Source: Hydrotalea flava (GTDB lineage Bacteria > Bacteroidota > Bacteroidia > Chitinophagales > Chitinophagaceae). From it: a stretch of DNA of 64,000 nucleotides. This document shows positions 37,354-47,098 of the stretch, one piece after another (the first letter of the stretch is position 1; every line of letters begins with the position of its first letter). The notes below the pieces were generated by a model. It searched no databases. It was given only the letters and a program-made list of their open reading frames with translations, and was not told where the DNA came from. Made by a program: the position numbers and the translations under genes. The DNA lies in NCBI RefSeq assembly GCF_001623405.1, contig NZ_LUHG01000039.1, positions 224,420 through 288,419 on the forward strand, in the 5' to 3' direction.

Positions 37354-40300
37354 TACTGATGGGTTTGTGGTAATTTATTTTTTGCGGCCTGAACCATTGC
37401 CAGTTTTTGTACTGCAATGTTTTTTAATGCTTCAATGGTGGCATTTTCGGCAACACTTTTAAAAGTAGCTTCAGCATTAAACAAATCATTCTCTTTAAAA
37501 TATATATCGCCCAATAACAGGTAACTGTCGGTTACCCAATAATCATAAGAACCATATTTTTTAATCACTTCAAAAGCAGCTTTTTCTGCAGCCGGTAATT
37601 GATTTTGCAGGTATAATATCTGAGCAATTCTATATTGCGCTTCTGCACTGTATTCTGATTTGCCTAATTTAATAACCTGTTGGTAAGCATTTGCCGCTTC
37701 TGTTAATGAGCTATCTGCCTGAAAACTTTTAGCCACAATCATATTGGCCATCATCCGGTCATCTTCTGCAGCACCTTTTTCCTGTAGTATATCCTGCGCA
37801 TTGGCTACTGCAGCTTTCCATTGTTGTAATTTATACTGGCAACGCAATAAACCACGCATAGCTTCTAATATGTTTTCCTGTTGTGTTGCAATAGACTTTA
37901 GTTGTTCATAATAAGACCCCGCTTTTGTATAATCTTTTACATCAAAATATTCAATACGGGCACATTGCAGTACACTTCTTTCTGCATAAATATTGGGAGC
38001 CTTTGCAGCTATTGCAGCATAATAAGGCAAAGCCTTTTGCGGATCTTTATTAACAAGATAAATTTCTGCTGTAAAATAATTGGCTTCAATATTATACTGT
38101 CCATCGGGAAATTTTGCCAGATAATTGGTAAACCCTTTCATTGCCGCAGGCAAATTTCCGGCATCATAAGAAAGTTGCGCTGAACGGTAGGTCAATGAAT
38201 CTTCTTCACTATACGATACCGGCTTGCCGTTTTGTTTCATGAACGCAATAAAAGCATCGGGTTGGTGATTTTCTAAAAATATATTTCGAATATATTCTAT
38301 TGCCTCATCACTTTCGGGAGAATTTGGATAATGAGAAACTAATTGGGTAAACTGTTGTAAAGACTGGTTGTTTTCATTTAAATTAAAGGTACAAACGCCT
38401 AATTTTAAATATACTTTAGGCCACAAGGCAGTAGCTTCATTATTTTGTAAAATAGCCTGTAAATAAGGAATGGCTTCACTAAAATTTTCAGATGCCATGT
38501 ATGTGTTGGCTATTTCAAAATTTGCTTCATTCGCAAAATCAGAATTTTTATACTGCTGCACCAAACTTTGTAATAAGCTTATTTTTTCACTGCTCTTATT
38601 ATAAGCCCCTGCTATAATGGCTTTTTGGTATAAGGCATAATCGGCACCCTTTGCATTGATATCTATTACTTTATCATAAATAGCCAGTGCCTGTTTGTAA
38701 TTTCTATTCATAAAATAACAATCACCGGAACGGATGTAAGCATCTAATTCAATGGGTGTTGGATTGAAAGATATATTACGGGCAACCTGTTGAAAGTTAC
38801 TCAGCGCTTCGCTGTACATTTCTTTTTTCAATAAAGCATAACCCAAATTATAATGTGCATTCACCGGATTTACTTCACCCAATACTACCGGATTTTTTAA
38901 ATAAGCATTATCGTATTGTATAGCCTGATCAATATTTCCATTCCGATAGGCAATTTCGCCTTTCCAGAAATAAGCATATGGTAACTGCGTTTCATTATAA
39001 GGCACTTGTAAAATGCGAGTAAGCAATGCATCTGCTTTATTGGTATGCTGATCGTTCAGTAACTCTACTGCCCTTCCGTATAAAATTCGCGGATATATTT
39101 TTTTTACATTTTCTCTTTGTACAGGCAAACTTTCAAACAATAACAATGCATCTTTATAATTACTGGTATTGGCTAAAACACTTACTTCAATTTCTTTTGC
39201 TTCCTGCACATAAAGCGATGAAGGATAGTTATTGATGAAATTTTCCAGTTCGCGTTGGGCAATATCAAAATATCCCAATTCATAACTTAATTTGGCATAA
39301 TTAAATATAGATACCTGTTTTTGAGTTGGATTGGAATTGTTGGTAGCACAAAATAAAAAAGCGTTTCTGGCATTGGCCTTCTGGCCTGTTTTTAAAAATG
39401 CATCGGCCAATAAATACATGCTATTTTGTGCCAGCGAATCTTCTTTACCGCCCAACTGCTTAAATCCTGGAATACTTTGCTGATAGTTTCCGGTTGCATA
39501 ATAGCAGTACGACAATTCATAAACATCCTCACGATTAGGCGTTGGCGTAGCGTTAATGTAGGCTTCTAAATAAGGCCTTGCTCTCGCATAATCTTTTTTA
39601 TCAAAATACAAATGCCCTATCAATTGTTTTAGCGGCAACTCGTAGTATTGATTACCGGTTAACAATGCAGCTTCAGCATACAGTAACGCTTTATCGTAAT
39701 TTCCATTAAAATAATAAATTTCTGCTATATAAAATGGAACGATATTTTTATAAGTTTTATCTTTTTCAATAATGGTAAAAGCCTGTAATGCAGTACTATA
39801 ATTTTTGTCATAGAAACAAATAAATCCATAATAATAATTGGCATCAATATAATTAGGGTCTGATTTTATTTGTCTGATTACATCAAATAATGGCTTGGCT
39901 TCTTTAAATTTTTGTAAAGTAAAATAAGCGTAGGCCATATGAAACTTTAAAGCAGAAATTTGGTTATTGCTTAAATTTTCGATACCTGCTTTTTGATAGT
40001 AGGTAAGTGCATCGGTATAATTTTTTTGTTGAAAGAAATATTCTGCCAAATAAAAACTCATCATTTGTACCAAAGGCGTGCCCGTTTCCAAACTAACAAA
40101 TTCTATGGCCTTATTAGCTGCACCTGAACTTTTTAAGTATAATTCACAAATAATTACATAAAATTTTATTTGTTCCTGAATGGTGGCATCTATTAATGTA
40201 GCGCCATATTCGGGCTTTTGCAAATTTTTAAAAACAGGATAAGCCAAACTATATTCATCATTTTGAAAATATTCTTTAGCCTGTTTAAATTGTGTGGTGG

Positions 40301-40397
40301 GGTCGTTGTTCATTTTGGTAGCCTGTGCATACAAAGAAGATGCGGCTAAGCTAAACAATACAACGAAAGTATATTTTTGTATTAAACGCATATGCAT
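37353..40397 (-). CDS. giant periplasmic TPR protein
   Basis: 1014 residues with a signal peptide (~1-26, ending SLYAQ) and more than 20 TPR-like helix pairs through the whole length, e.g. AKEYFQNDEYSLAYPVFKNL and YWVTDSYLLLGDIYFKENDL. There is no catalytic domain and no membrane helix after the signal. It resembles scaffolding TPR proteins that, in Bacteroidota, sit next to outer-membrane barrels. The stop codon overlaps the start of the beta-barrel gene, which implies roughly matched synthesis and a physical complex. The start may be ATG 40397 or 40391. Confidence 0.8.
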   Translation of the reverse strand: MHMRLIQKYTFVVLFSLAASSLYAQATKMNNDPTTQFKQAKEYFQNDEYSLAYPVFKNLQKPEYGATLIDATIQEQIKFYVIICELYLKSSGAANKAIEFVSLETGTPLVQMMSFYLAEYFFQQKNYTDALTYYQKAGIENLSNNQISALKFHMAYAYFTLQKFKEAKPLFDVIRQIKSDPNYIDANYYYGFICFYDKNYSTALQAFTIIEKDKTYKNIVPFYIAEIYYFNGNYDKALLYAEAALLTGNQYYELPLKQLIGHLYFDKKDYARARPYLEAYINATPTPNREDVYELSYCYYATGNYQQSIPGFKQLGGKEDSLAQNSMYLLADAFLKTGQKANARNAFLFCATNNSNPTQKQVSIFNYAKLSYELGYFDIAQRELENFINNYPSSLYVQEAKEIEVSVLANTSNYKDALLLFESLPVQRENVKKIYPRILYGRAVELLNDQHTNKADALLTRILQVPYNETQLPYAYFWKGEIAYRNGNIDQAIQYDNAYLKNPVVLGEVNPVNAHYNLGYALLKKEMYSEALSNFQQVARNISFNPTPIELDAYIRSGDCYFMNRNYKQALAIYDKVIDINAKGADYALYQKAIIAGAYNKSSEKISLLQSLVQQYKNSDFANEANFEIANTYMASENFSEAIPYLQAILQNNEATALWPKVYLKLGVCTFNLNENNQSLQQFTQLVSHYPNSPESDEAIEYIRNIFLENHQPDAFIAFMKQNGKPVSYSEEDSLTYRSAQLSYDAGNLPAAMKGFTNYLAKFPDGQYNIEANYFTAEIYLVNKDPQKALPYYAAIAAKAPNIYAERSVLQCARIEYFDVKDYTKAGSYYEQLKSIATQQENILEAMRGLLRCQYKLQQWKAAVANAQDILQEKGAAEDDRMMANMIVAKSFQADSSLTEAANAYQQVIKLGKSEYSAEAQYRIAQILYLQNQLPAAEKAAFEVIKKYGSYDYWVTDSYLLLGDIYFKENDLFNAEATFKSVAENATIEALKNIAVQKLAMVQAAKNKLPQTHQ

Positions 40398-40499
40398 GAA
40401 ACGTGTATGATGAGCAAAGATTATGTTATGAATCTTAAATAAAAGTAAAATCAGCCTAAAGTTACTAACCGCATACTGTAACCAAATACCATTCCATAA

Positions 40500-40532
40500 T
40501 TTGTGGATAAAGAGTAAAGCTTAATACCTTTA
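40500..40532 (+). promoter_or_regulatory. candidate promoter of the thioesterase gene
   Basis: TTTG (40500-40503), 21 bp, TACCTTTA (40525-40532; one mismatch to TAnnTTTG), 19 bp before the ATG at 40552. Confidence 0.5.
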
Positions 40533-40551
40533 CCAACAAATTTTTAAAAAA

Positions 40552-40965
40552 ATGTACGAAAGTGTTACTCAGGTTCGGGTTAGATATGCAGAAACAGATC
40601 AAATGAATGTGGTATATCATGGAAATTATGTTCAATATTTTGAAGTGGGCAGAACAGAAAGTATTCGGCAGTTAGGATTTACCTATAAGGATATGGAAGC
40701 CATGGGTATTGTAATGCCTATTGTTGAAGTACATGCTAAGTATTTAAGACCCGCACATTATGATGACCTCCTTACCATTAAAACTATTTTAAAAGAATTA
40801 CCCACAAATCATAAAATTGAATTTCATCAGGAAATTTATAACGAAAGCAATAAATTAATTACGGTAGGACGAGTTGTTTTATATTTTATCCATGCAAAAA
40901 CAAAAGAAAAAACAACCATGCCCCCACATTTGTATGAAAAGTTAGCAGTATACTTTAAACAGTAA
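40552..40965 (+). CDS. acyl-CoA thioesterase (YbgC/FadM-type hotdog fold)
   Basis: 137 residues, single 4-hydroxybenzoyl-CoA-thioesterase-like hotdog domain. The conserved opening VRVRYAETDQMNVVYHGNYVQ contains the catalytic Asp in ETDQM and the HGNY motif. FEVGRTESIRQLG and the later KYLRPAHYDDLLTI segment are typical. Such enzymes hydrolyse short- to medium-chain acyl-CoAs in the cytoplasm. It is transcribed alone, divergently from the TPR gene, from a recognisable promoter. Confidence 0.9.
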   Translation: MYESVTQVRVRYAETDQMNVVYHGNYVQYFEVGRTESIRQLGFTYKDMEAMGIVMPIVEVHAKYLRPAHYDDLLTIKTILKELPTNHKIEFHQEIYNESNKLITVGRVVLYFIHAKTKEKTTMPPHLYEKLAVYFKQ

Positions 40966-41097
40966 CCTACACCCACCCCGGTCGTCTCAAAAAATATGCA
41001 TCAGTTGTTGAAATTTTAGTGCAACATTTCTGCAAAAGGAAAATGATTGCTATTATTTTACTATTTACTGTTTTACTTTGCATGCAATTTGAAATTT

Positions 41098-42354
41098 ATG
41101 GATACCGTTTCAGCATCGATTATTACCATTGGAGATGAATTATTGATTGGACAGGTAATTGATACCAATAGTGCCTGGATGGCGCAAGAATTAAATAAAA
41201 TTGGCATTCCTGTACATCGCAGAATAGCAGTTGGTGACAATTGGGATGCTATTTGGAATGCATTGAATCAGGAAAGTGTAGCATCTACAATTGTTTTGAT
41301 TACCGGTGGACTGGGGGCCACATCAGATGATATAACCAAACCCCTGCTTTGCAAATATTTTGGCGGAAAACTGATCATGCACCAACCCACATTAGAGCAC
41401 GTTGCTTATTTATTTGAACATGTGTTTAAAAGGGGGCTTCCTTTGGCAGAAAGAAATATAAAACAAGCCGAAGTACCTGATAATTGTACCATCTTAAAAA
41501 ATGAGCTGGGAACGGCACCCGGTATGCTTTTTGAAAAAAATGGATGTTTGTTTTTTTCCTTACCCGGCGTTCCGCACGAAATGCAGGGATTAATGAAGCA
41601 GGAAGTAATTCCTTTACTGCAAAAACGCTTCACTACGGGTTGTATTGAACATCGTACACTTTTAACAGCCGGAATTGGTGAATCGATGCTGGCAGATCGG
41701 TTGGTTGATTTTGAAGCGGCATTACCCAAAAACATTTCATTAGCTTATTTGCCCAATTTTGGAATGGTACGTTTACGTTTAACAATGTTTGGCAACCACC
41801 ATGATGAGGTGAATCTATCTATTAACAAACAGTTTGCAGCCTTGAAATTGCTGGTAAAAGATGTGTTAATTACAGATAAGGATGAACCATTAGAGGCTGT
41901 TATTGGCCATTTATTAACCGAACAAAAGAAAACCATTGCAACTGCCGAAAGCTGCACCGGTGGATACATAGCGCATTTAATTACATCCATTGCAGGCTCA
42001 TCTGCCTATTATGAAGGCAGTGTAATCAGTTATTCGTACGAAGTAAAAGAGAAAGTACTGCAGGTTAAAAAAGAAACCCTAGAAAAATATGGAGCAGTGA
42101 GTGAACAGGTGGTTACGGAAATGGTTAAAAATGTACTTGCACTCATGCAAACAGACTACGCCATTGCAGTGAGTGGTATCATGGGGCCAGCCGGCGGCAC
42201 TCCCGATAAACCGGTGGGTACCGTTTGGATGGCTGTGGCCGGCAAAGAACGGTTGATTACTAAAAAAATGTATTTCAGGTTTAACCGGCAGCGCAATATT
42301 CAACTTACTGCTGCCAATACTTTGCTTTTAATGCGACAATTAATGGTTGAATAA
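41098..42354 (+). CDS. cinA: CinA-family protein (MoCF-like domain plus nicotinamide-nucleotide amidase)
   Basis: 418 residues from ATG 41098; a longer in-frame start at 41047 adds a hydrophobic run without family similarity. The N-terminal MoCF/COG1058 domain (~1-170) has ASIITIGDELLIGQVIDTNSAWM and ITGGLGATSDDITK. A middle segment links to the C-terminal CinA domain (~260-418) with TAESCTGGYIAHLITSIAGSS and AVSGIMGPAGGTPDKPVG, which recycles nicotinamide mononucleotide. The fused form is common in Bacteroidota. It stands alone between the thioesterase and E2 genes. Confidence 0.93.
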   Translation: MDTVSASIITIGDELLIGQVIDTNSAWMAQELNKIGIPVHRRIAVGDNWDAIWNALNQESVASTIVLITGGLGATSDDITKPLLCKYFGGKLIMHQPTLEHVAYLFEHVFKRGLPLAERNIKQAEVPDNCTILKNELGTAPGMLFEKNGCLFFSLPGVPHEMQGLMKQEVIPLLQKRFTTGCIEHRTLLTAGIGESMLADRLVDFEAALPKNISLAYLPNFGMVRLRLTMFGNHHDEVNLSINKQFAALKLLVKDVLITDKDEPLEAVIGHLLTEQKKTIATAESCTGGYIAHLITSIAGSSAYYEGSVISYSYEVKEKVLQVKKETLEKYGAVSEQVVTEMVKNVLALMQTDYAIAVSGIMGPAGGTPDKPVGTVWMAVAGKERLITKKMYFRFNRQRNIQLTAANTLLLMRQLMVE

Positions 42355-42526
42355 TGATGAAGCAACGTTATTAAATTATTGGCATCTGTCAAAAAACCTT
42401 CGTATGTACCATTGTAAAATACTATTTTTGACGCGAATTAATGTATATTGAAATTTATAGGGTTGCTGCCATTAATCATACAAAATAATTTTTTCAGGAA
42501 CACCCTTTCACAAAAAAAACAATTTT

Positions 42527-43924
42527 ATGGCCTTAGCAGATTTAGTGATGCCCAAAATGGGTGAAAGTATTATGGAAGCCACCATTTTACGCTGGCATAA
42601 AAAAGCAGGTGATTTTGTGCAACAGGATGAAACCATCTTAGATATTGCCACAGACAAGGTTGATAGTGAAGTGCCCAGTACTGTATCGGGCATTATTAAA
42701 GAAATTTTATACAATGTAAATGATGTGGTACCGGTAGGGGCTGTATTAGCTAAAATTGAAGTGGCCGATACTGCCGGCAGTGAACCTCAAAAACCGGAAA
42801 CAGGAACGATGCAGGTTACAGCCAATGGTATTTACAAACCTTTAGAACCGGCTTTATCAGAAGAACCTATCACTGTACCCTATACGCCTGCTGCAGTTTC
42901 ATCTGCTGCAACCGGCGGAAATAATAGGTTTTATTCACCATTGGTATTAAATATTGCCAACAGTGAAGGTATTAGTATGGCTGAATTAGAAAATATTCCC
43001 GGAACAGGTGCAGAAGGCAGGGTTTCAAAAAAAGATATTTTACAATATCTGGCCGATAAAAAATCAGGCAAAATAGCAGCACCAACAACTGCTGCACCAA
43101 TGCCTGTTAAAACAATTGTACAGGAAAATGTTCAACCCAATACAAATACAACAGCAACTACCCAAGTGGAGATAGCACCGCAACAAAATGTTGAAATAAT
43201 TGAAATGGACAGAATGCGGAAACTCATTGCCAAACACATGGTTGACAGCAAGCATATTAGTCCGCATGTTACCAGTTTTACAGAAGCAGATGTTACCAAC
43301 ATGGTGCTATGGCGCAATAAAATAAAAAACAATTTCGAAAAGGTAGAAGGTACCAAAATTACTTTTACCCCTATGTTTATAGAGTGTATTGTAAAAGTGC
43401 TGAAACGTTTTCCCATTATCAATAGTTCAGTAGATGGTGATAAAATCATCATTAAAAACTATTTTAATATTGGAATGGCTACTGCCCTACCCAACGGAAA
43501 TCTGATAGTGCCGGTTATTAAAAATGCCGAGAACCTAAGTTTGGTTAGCTTAACCAAAACCGTCAACAATTTAGCCGAAAATGCCAGGCATAATAAACTA
43601 AAACCCGATGATACGCAGGGTGGCACCTTTACCTTAACCAATGTAGGCACATTTGGCAGTTTAATGGGTACGCCCATCATCAGTCAGCCGCAGGTTGCTA
43701 TTATGGCTGTTGGTACCATTAAAAAAAGGCCGGTAGTAATAGAAACCGAAAAAGGTGATTATATTGGTATTCGCCACATGATGTATTTATCTATGAGCTA
43801 CGATCATCGCATTATTGATGGAAGTATTGGCGCCAGTTTTTTACACGAAGTAGCCAAAGAGTTCGAAGCCTGGGATGTTCATCGCGAATTAAAACTGGTG
43901 GTTCAGGAACATTATATTGATTAA
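42527..43924 (+). CDS. 2-oxo acid dehydrogenase E2 (dihydrolipoamide acyltransferase)
   Basis: 465 residues with the complete E2 layout. An N-terminal lipoyl domain carries the lipoylated Lys44 in DIATDKVDSEVPS. A Pro/Thr/Ala linker leads to a peripheral-subunit-binding domain (~143-175, SPLVLNIANSEGISMAEL), another linker, and a catalytic domain (~215-465) ending with YDHRIIDGSIGASFLHE, which contains the active-site His and Asp of DHRxxDG. The opening MPKMGESIMEATILRWHK resembles branched-chain 2-oxoacid E2 more than pyruvate E2, but the substrate cannot be fixed. E1 and E3 genes are not in the window. A clear terminator follows. Confidence 0.92.
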   Translation: MALADLVMPKMGESIMEATILRWHKKAGDFVQQDETILDIATDKVDSEVPSTVSGIIKEILYNVNDVVPVGAVLAKIEVADTAGSEPQKPETGTMQVTANGIYKPLEPALSEEPITVPYTPAAVSSAATGGNNRFYSPLVLNIANSEGISMAELENIPGTGAEGRVSKKDILQYLADKKSGKIAAPTTAAPMPVKTIVQENVQPNTNTTATTQVEIAPQQNVEIIEMDRMRKLIAKHMVDSKHISPHVTSFTEADVTNMVLWRNKIKNNFEKVEGTKITFTPMFIECIVKVLKRFPIINSSVDGDKIIIKNYFNIGMATALPNGNLIVPVIKNAENLSLVSLTKTVNNLAENARHNKLKPDDTQGGTFTLTNVGTFGSLMGTPIISQPQVAIMAVGTIKKRPVVIETEKGDYIGIRHMMYLSMSYDHRIIDGSIGASFLHEVAKEFEAWDVHRELKLVVQEHYID

Positions 43925-43950
43925 TTTTTTATAACAAGTTATTATACCAA

Positions 43951-43986
43951 GCGAGGCTGCCCCATTCCGAAACAGCCTCGTTTTTG
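43951..43986 (+). terminator. rho-independent terminator after the E2 gene
   Basis: A perfect 8-bp GC-rich stem CGAGGCTG (43952-43959) / CAGCCTCG (43973-43980) with a 13-nt loop and TTTTTG after it. It also separates the E2 gene from the convergent S9 peptidase. Confidence 0.85.
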
Positions 43987-44008
43987 TTAGGTTTAAAATG
44001 AAATAGAA

Positions 44009-46960
44009 TTAGTTGGTTTCCAATCCCCAATCTCTTCCTTTTAAAACGGCGGGTACACCTTCTGTTAACCATTTTACAGGCTTATCGCCTTTCAATTGCC
44101 AGTCAAAAAATTGTTGTTCTCTTATTTGAATATCTTTTCTGTTTCGGCGTTCTACTAAATTATGTGCTTCACCATTATACACCAATAACCAAACCGGTTT
44201 ATTCAATCGCCGCATGGCGGTATAAAACTCAATGCCTTGGTACCAAGGTACGGCACCATCTGCATCATTACTCATAATGACCAACGGAGTTTGAATTTTT
44301 TTGAGGTGAAATAATGGCGAATTTTCTATATACAAATCGGGCCTTTGCCAAATATCAGCCCCAATTCTGCTCTGTGTTTTTTCATATTGAAATTGGCGGT
44401 TTACACCTGTTTCCCACCGAATACCACCATAAGCACTAAACATGTTGACAACTGGAGCACCGGCCCATGCTGCTTTAAAAAGATTGATTCTGGTAATTAC
44501 ATATGCGGTTTGATAGCCTCCCCAGCTTTGCCCCTGAATTCCTATTTTAGTACTGTCTACAAATCCTGATTTTACTACAGCCCTTGCACCGCTTACAATA
44601 TAATCGTATGCACTCTCGCCGGGATGCCCTTTTCTATACCAAATATCAGGCACAAAAACCACATAACCCCTGCTTACAAAAAATGAAATATTTAAACGGG
44701 ATGGCGTTGGTGCAGGTGGAATGTAATTATATAATGTTTGATTGTTGCGTTCATAGAAATAAACAATCATGGGATATTTTTTTGTACTATCAAAATTCTC
44801 AGGTTTATAAAGAATTCCTTCTGCCATTTTACCATCATAAGCTTTCCATTTAAACAGGTGTGCAGTTCCCCAGTTATATTGCTGTTGCTGCAGATTGAGT
44901 TCAGTTAACTGAACAGGCAAAGATTTTAACTGATAAGATTTTGGCTCATTGAGAATAAACACATTCGGACTGTTGGTATAATCTTCCATCGTGAAGAGTA
45001 AGGAATGCAAATTTTTATCGGGTTCTACCCCATTAATGGATTTGGGAACAATTAGAACTATTTCATTTTTACGCTGCATAGTGGCATTAGATGGAGCACC
45101 AGGAAATGAAAGTGTAAAACCGCTATATTTATTTTGTTCATTGAATACTTTTAACCATGCCGGTTGATTTGAAACAATAAAAGGTTGATCTTTTATGGCA
45201 ATATAGCGGTATTGGGTTTTTGTACCTCTTCCATTGGTGATTTGAATTGAACGAGCTTTTCCCATCGGATCTACCTGCCAAATATCAAAACGATCATACA
45301 ACCAAATAAATTGATCATTTTCTGTAAACCCGGCTACACCATAATTATAGGCATCATCCGGCATATCATTGGTTTCATCGTAAAGTGAAACATTAATATC
45401 TTTCCCAACGGTATAGTATTGCTGTGTTTCAGCATTGTAGCAGCTGTATTTTTTCAAAATTTCATTATATACCAAAAGAAATTGACCATTTACAGACGGA
45501 TACATACGCATTTTAATATTAGAAACAATTTTATTTCGATGGCCGTTATCGGGATTGATGACATAAACATCTTTAAAAGTAAATCCCTGCCATTGTTTTT
45601 GTACGCGTTTGCCGGTATCGGTATATGCATAAAAATAGCGGCCATCACTCTTTTGGGTCTCCATTACATTTTCAAAAATTGTATTGGCCAATTGTACAAC
45701 AGTATCTGCCGTAAAATCGTATCGGGCTAAATAATTTTTGTGCAGTGTTCTTTCTAAATTTTTTAATTGCACCGGCATAATATCTTCATCGGCATAATGC
45801 CAAATATCCAATCCTGCCTGCTCAAATGCAGGTGTGGCGGTATCTTTAGGAGGTAGTATGGGTGCAGTTCCAAAAAACAAACGTTTACCCGACTCGCTAA
45901 AATGATTGTTACCATATTGGCTTACTGCCCAATTTTTTTGAACACCTTTTGTGTATCGATGAACAATTAACCGGGCACTGTCATCTCCATTTTTATAATA
46001 GTACAGGTTAAAAAAACGCTGTAATGCTTTACTACTGCTGTCTTTTTCGGCAACAAATGCCAATTGGGTGTCTTGATCATCAATTGTTAAGCCATTTGTT
46101 TCATGCAGGTGTTGTGCAATGCTGTTACTTTGTCTGGATGTAGTTTGATACCAATACACAGCAAAATTTTCAGGAGCCATCCAATGGTCATATGCAATGG
46201 TGTTACCTGATTTAGAAAGTTGTACATGTTGAACTTTTGGTATAGCCTGCGGCTGCATATCGGGTAAATGAAAAATATATAAATCAGTTTTTACACCCGG
46301 CTCATTCATTTTATTACCATTCTCTGAAGTTTTGGCAGAATAGGTATTGAAATATTGAAAGCCCTTCTCCTCTAAAAGCTGAACCTGTTTTTTTAGGCTG
46401 TCTTCTAATTTTTGTGTACCATTTAACTTCTTTTTTAATTGCATTAAAACGGTTGTAGAATCTGAGGCAACAGGTTCATGCGCAGGCATATTTTCTTTCA
46501 AACAAACCAATATACCATTGCCTTTTTCAGGCAACATAAATGTTTGCACAGCGGCTATTTTTGTTACCTGACCGGAAAGTATATTAATAATGGCCATACT
46601 GTCTTTAGGCATATTTTCCGGTTTTGCTTTTTGAATTTTTGCCTGTCGGGTTTGCTGAAATAATGGTTTAATTTTACATATCACAAAGGCAGCATCGTTG
46701 GAAATTTTGGGCTGATAGCCTCGGGGAATTATGGCTACGGTATCCCAGGTGTTTCTATCCTGAATCAATCTTCTTATCCATAAAGTACCGTCACCTTCTT
46801 GTGGCACAATGGTGTATACCACTAATTGCCCATTATTACTGATTTGTTTTTCTTCAATGCTTTGCCATTCATCGTACACTGAATGGTTTAATTCTTTTTT
46901 TTGAGCAGAAATGGTTAAAACAATCATGACTGAACAGCAAAGGAATAAATATTTTCTCAT
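44009..46960 (-). CDS. secreted prolyl-oligopeptidase-family peptidase (S9)
   Basis: 983 residues from ATG 46960 (an extension to 46975 adds five residues ahead of the signal peptide). A signal peptide (ending TISAQ) is followed by a long beta-propeller-type region (~30-690) and a C-terminal alpha/beta-hydrolase. The hydrolase has nucleophile S812 in GIQGQSWGGYQTAYV, the acid in IMSNDADGAVPWYQG and the His in YNGEAHNLVERRNR. The triad is intact. Members act on short peptides in the periplasm or at the cell surface. There is no type IX C-terminal signal. It is a single-gene unit. Confidence 0.92.
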   Translation of the reverse strand: MRKYLFLCCSVMIVLTISAQKKELNHSVYDEWQSIEEKQISNNGQLVVYTIVPQEGDGTLWIRRLIQDRNTWDTVAIIPRGYQPKISNDAAFVICKIKPLFQQTRQAKIQKAKPENMPKDSMAIINILSGQVTKIAAVQTFMLPEKGNGILVCLKENMPAHEPVASDSTTVLMQLKKKLNGTQKLEDSLKKQVQLLEEKGFQYFNTYSAKTSENGNKMNEPGVKTDLYIFHLPDMQPQAIPKVQHVQLSKSGNTIAYDHWMAPENFAVYWYQTTSRQSNSIAQHLHETNGLTIDDQDTQLAFVAEKDSSSKALQRFFNLYYYKNGDDSARLIVHRYTKGVQKNWAVSQYGNNHFSESGKRLFFGTAPILPPKDTATPAFEQAGLDIWHYADEDIMPVQLKNLERTLHKNYLARYDFTADTVVQLANTIFENVMETQKSDGRYFYAYTDTGKRVQKQWQGFTFKDVYVINPDNGHRNKIVSNIKMRMYPSVNGQFLLVYNEILKKYSCYNAETQQYYTVGKDINVSLYDETNDMPDDAYNYGVAGFTENDQFIWLYDRFDIWQVDPMGKARSIQITNGRGTKTQYRYIAIKDQPFIVSNQPAWLKVFNEQNKYSGFTLSFPGAPSNATMQRKNEIVLIVPKSINGVEPDKNLHSLLFTMEDYTNSPNVFILNEPKSYQLKSLPVQLTELNLQQQQYNWGTAHLFKWKAYDGKMAEGILYKPENFDSTKKYPMIVYFYERNNQTLYNYIPPAPTPSRLNISFFVSRGYVVFVPDIWYRKGHPGESAYDYIVSGARAVVKSGFVDSTKIGIQGQSWGGYQTAYVITRINLFKAAWAGAPVVNMFSAYGGIRWETGVNRQFQYEKTQSRIGADIWQRPDLYIENSPLFHLKKIQTPLVIMSNDADGAVPWYQGIEFYTAMRRLNKPVWLLVYNGEAHNLVERRNRKDIQIREQQFFDWQLKGDKPVKWLTEGVPAVLKGRDWGLETN

Positions 46961-47098
46961 ATACATTTCTTTCAATGATTGCTAAGATAAATATATACTC
47001 TTAAAGCGAAAGGAAGAATGATGAATGGCTTAAGGCAGTTGCTCAATTGCAATAGTATTAGAAGATGCGTTCAATGAATGTTGAATCAATATGCTGAA

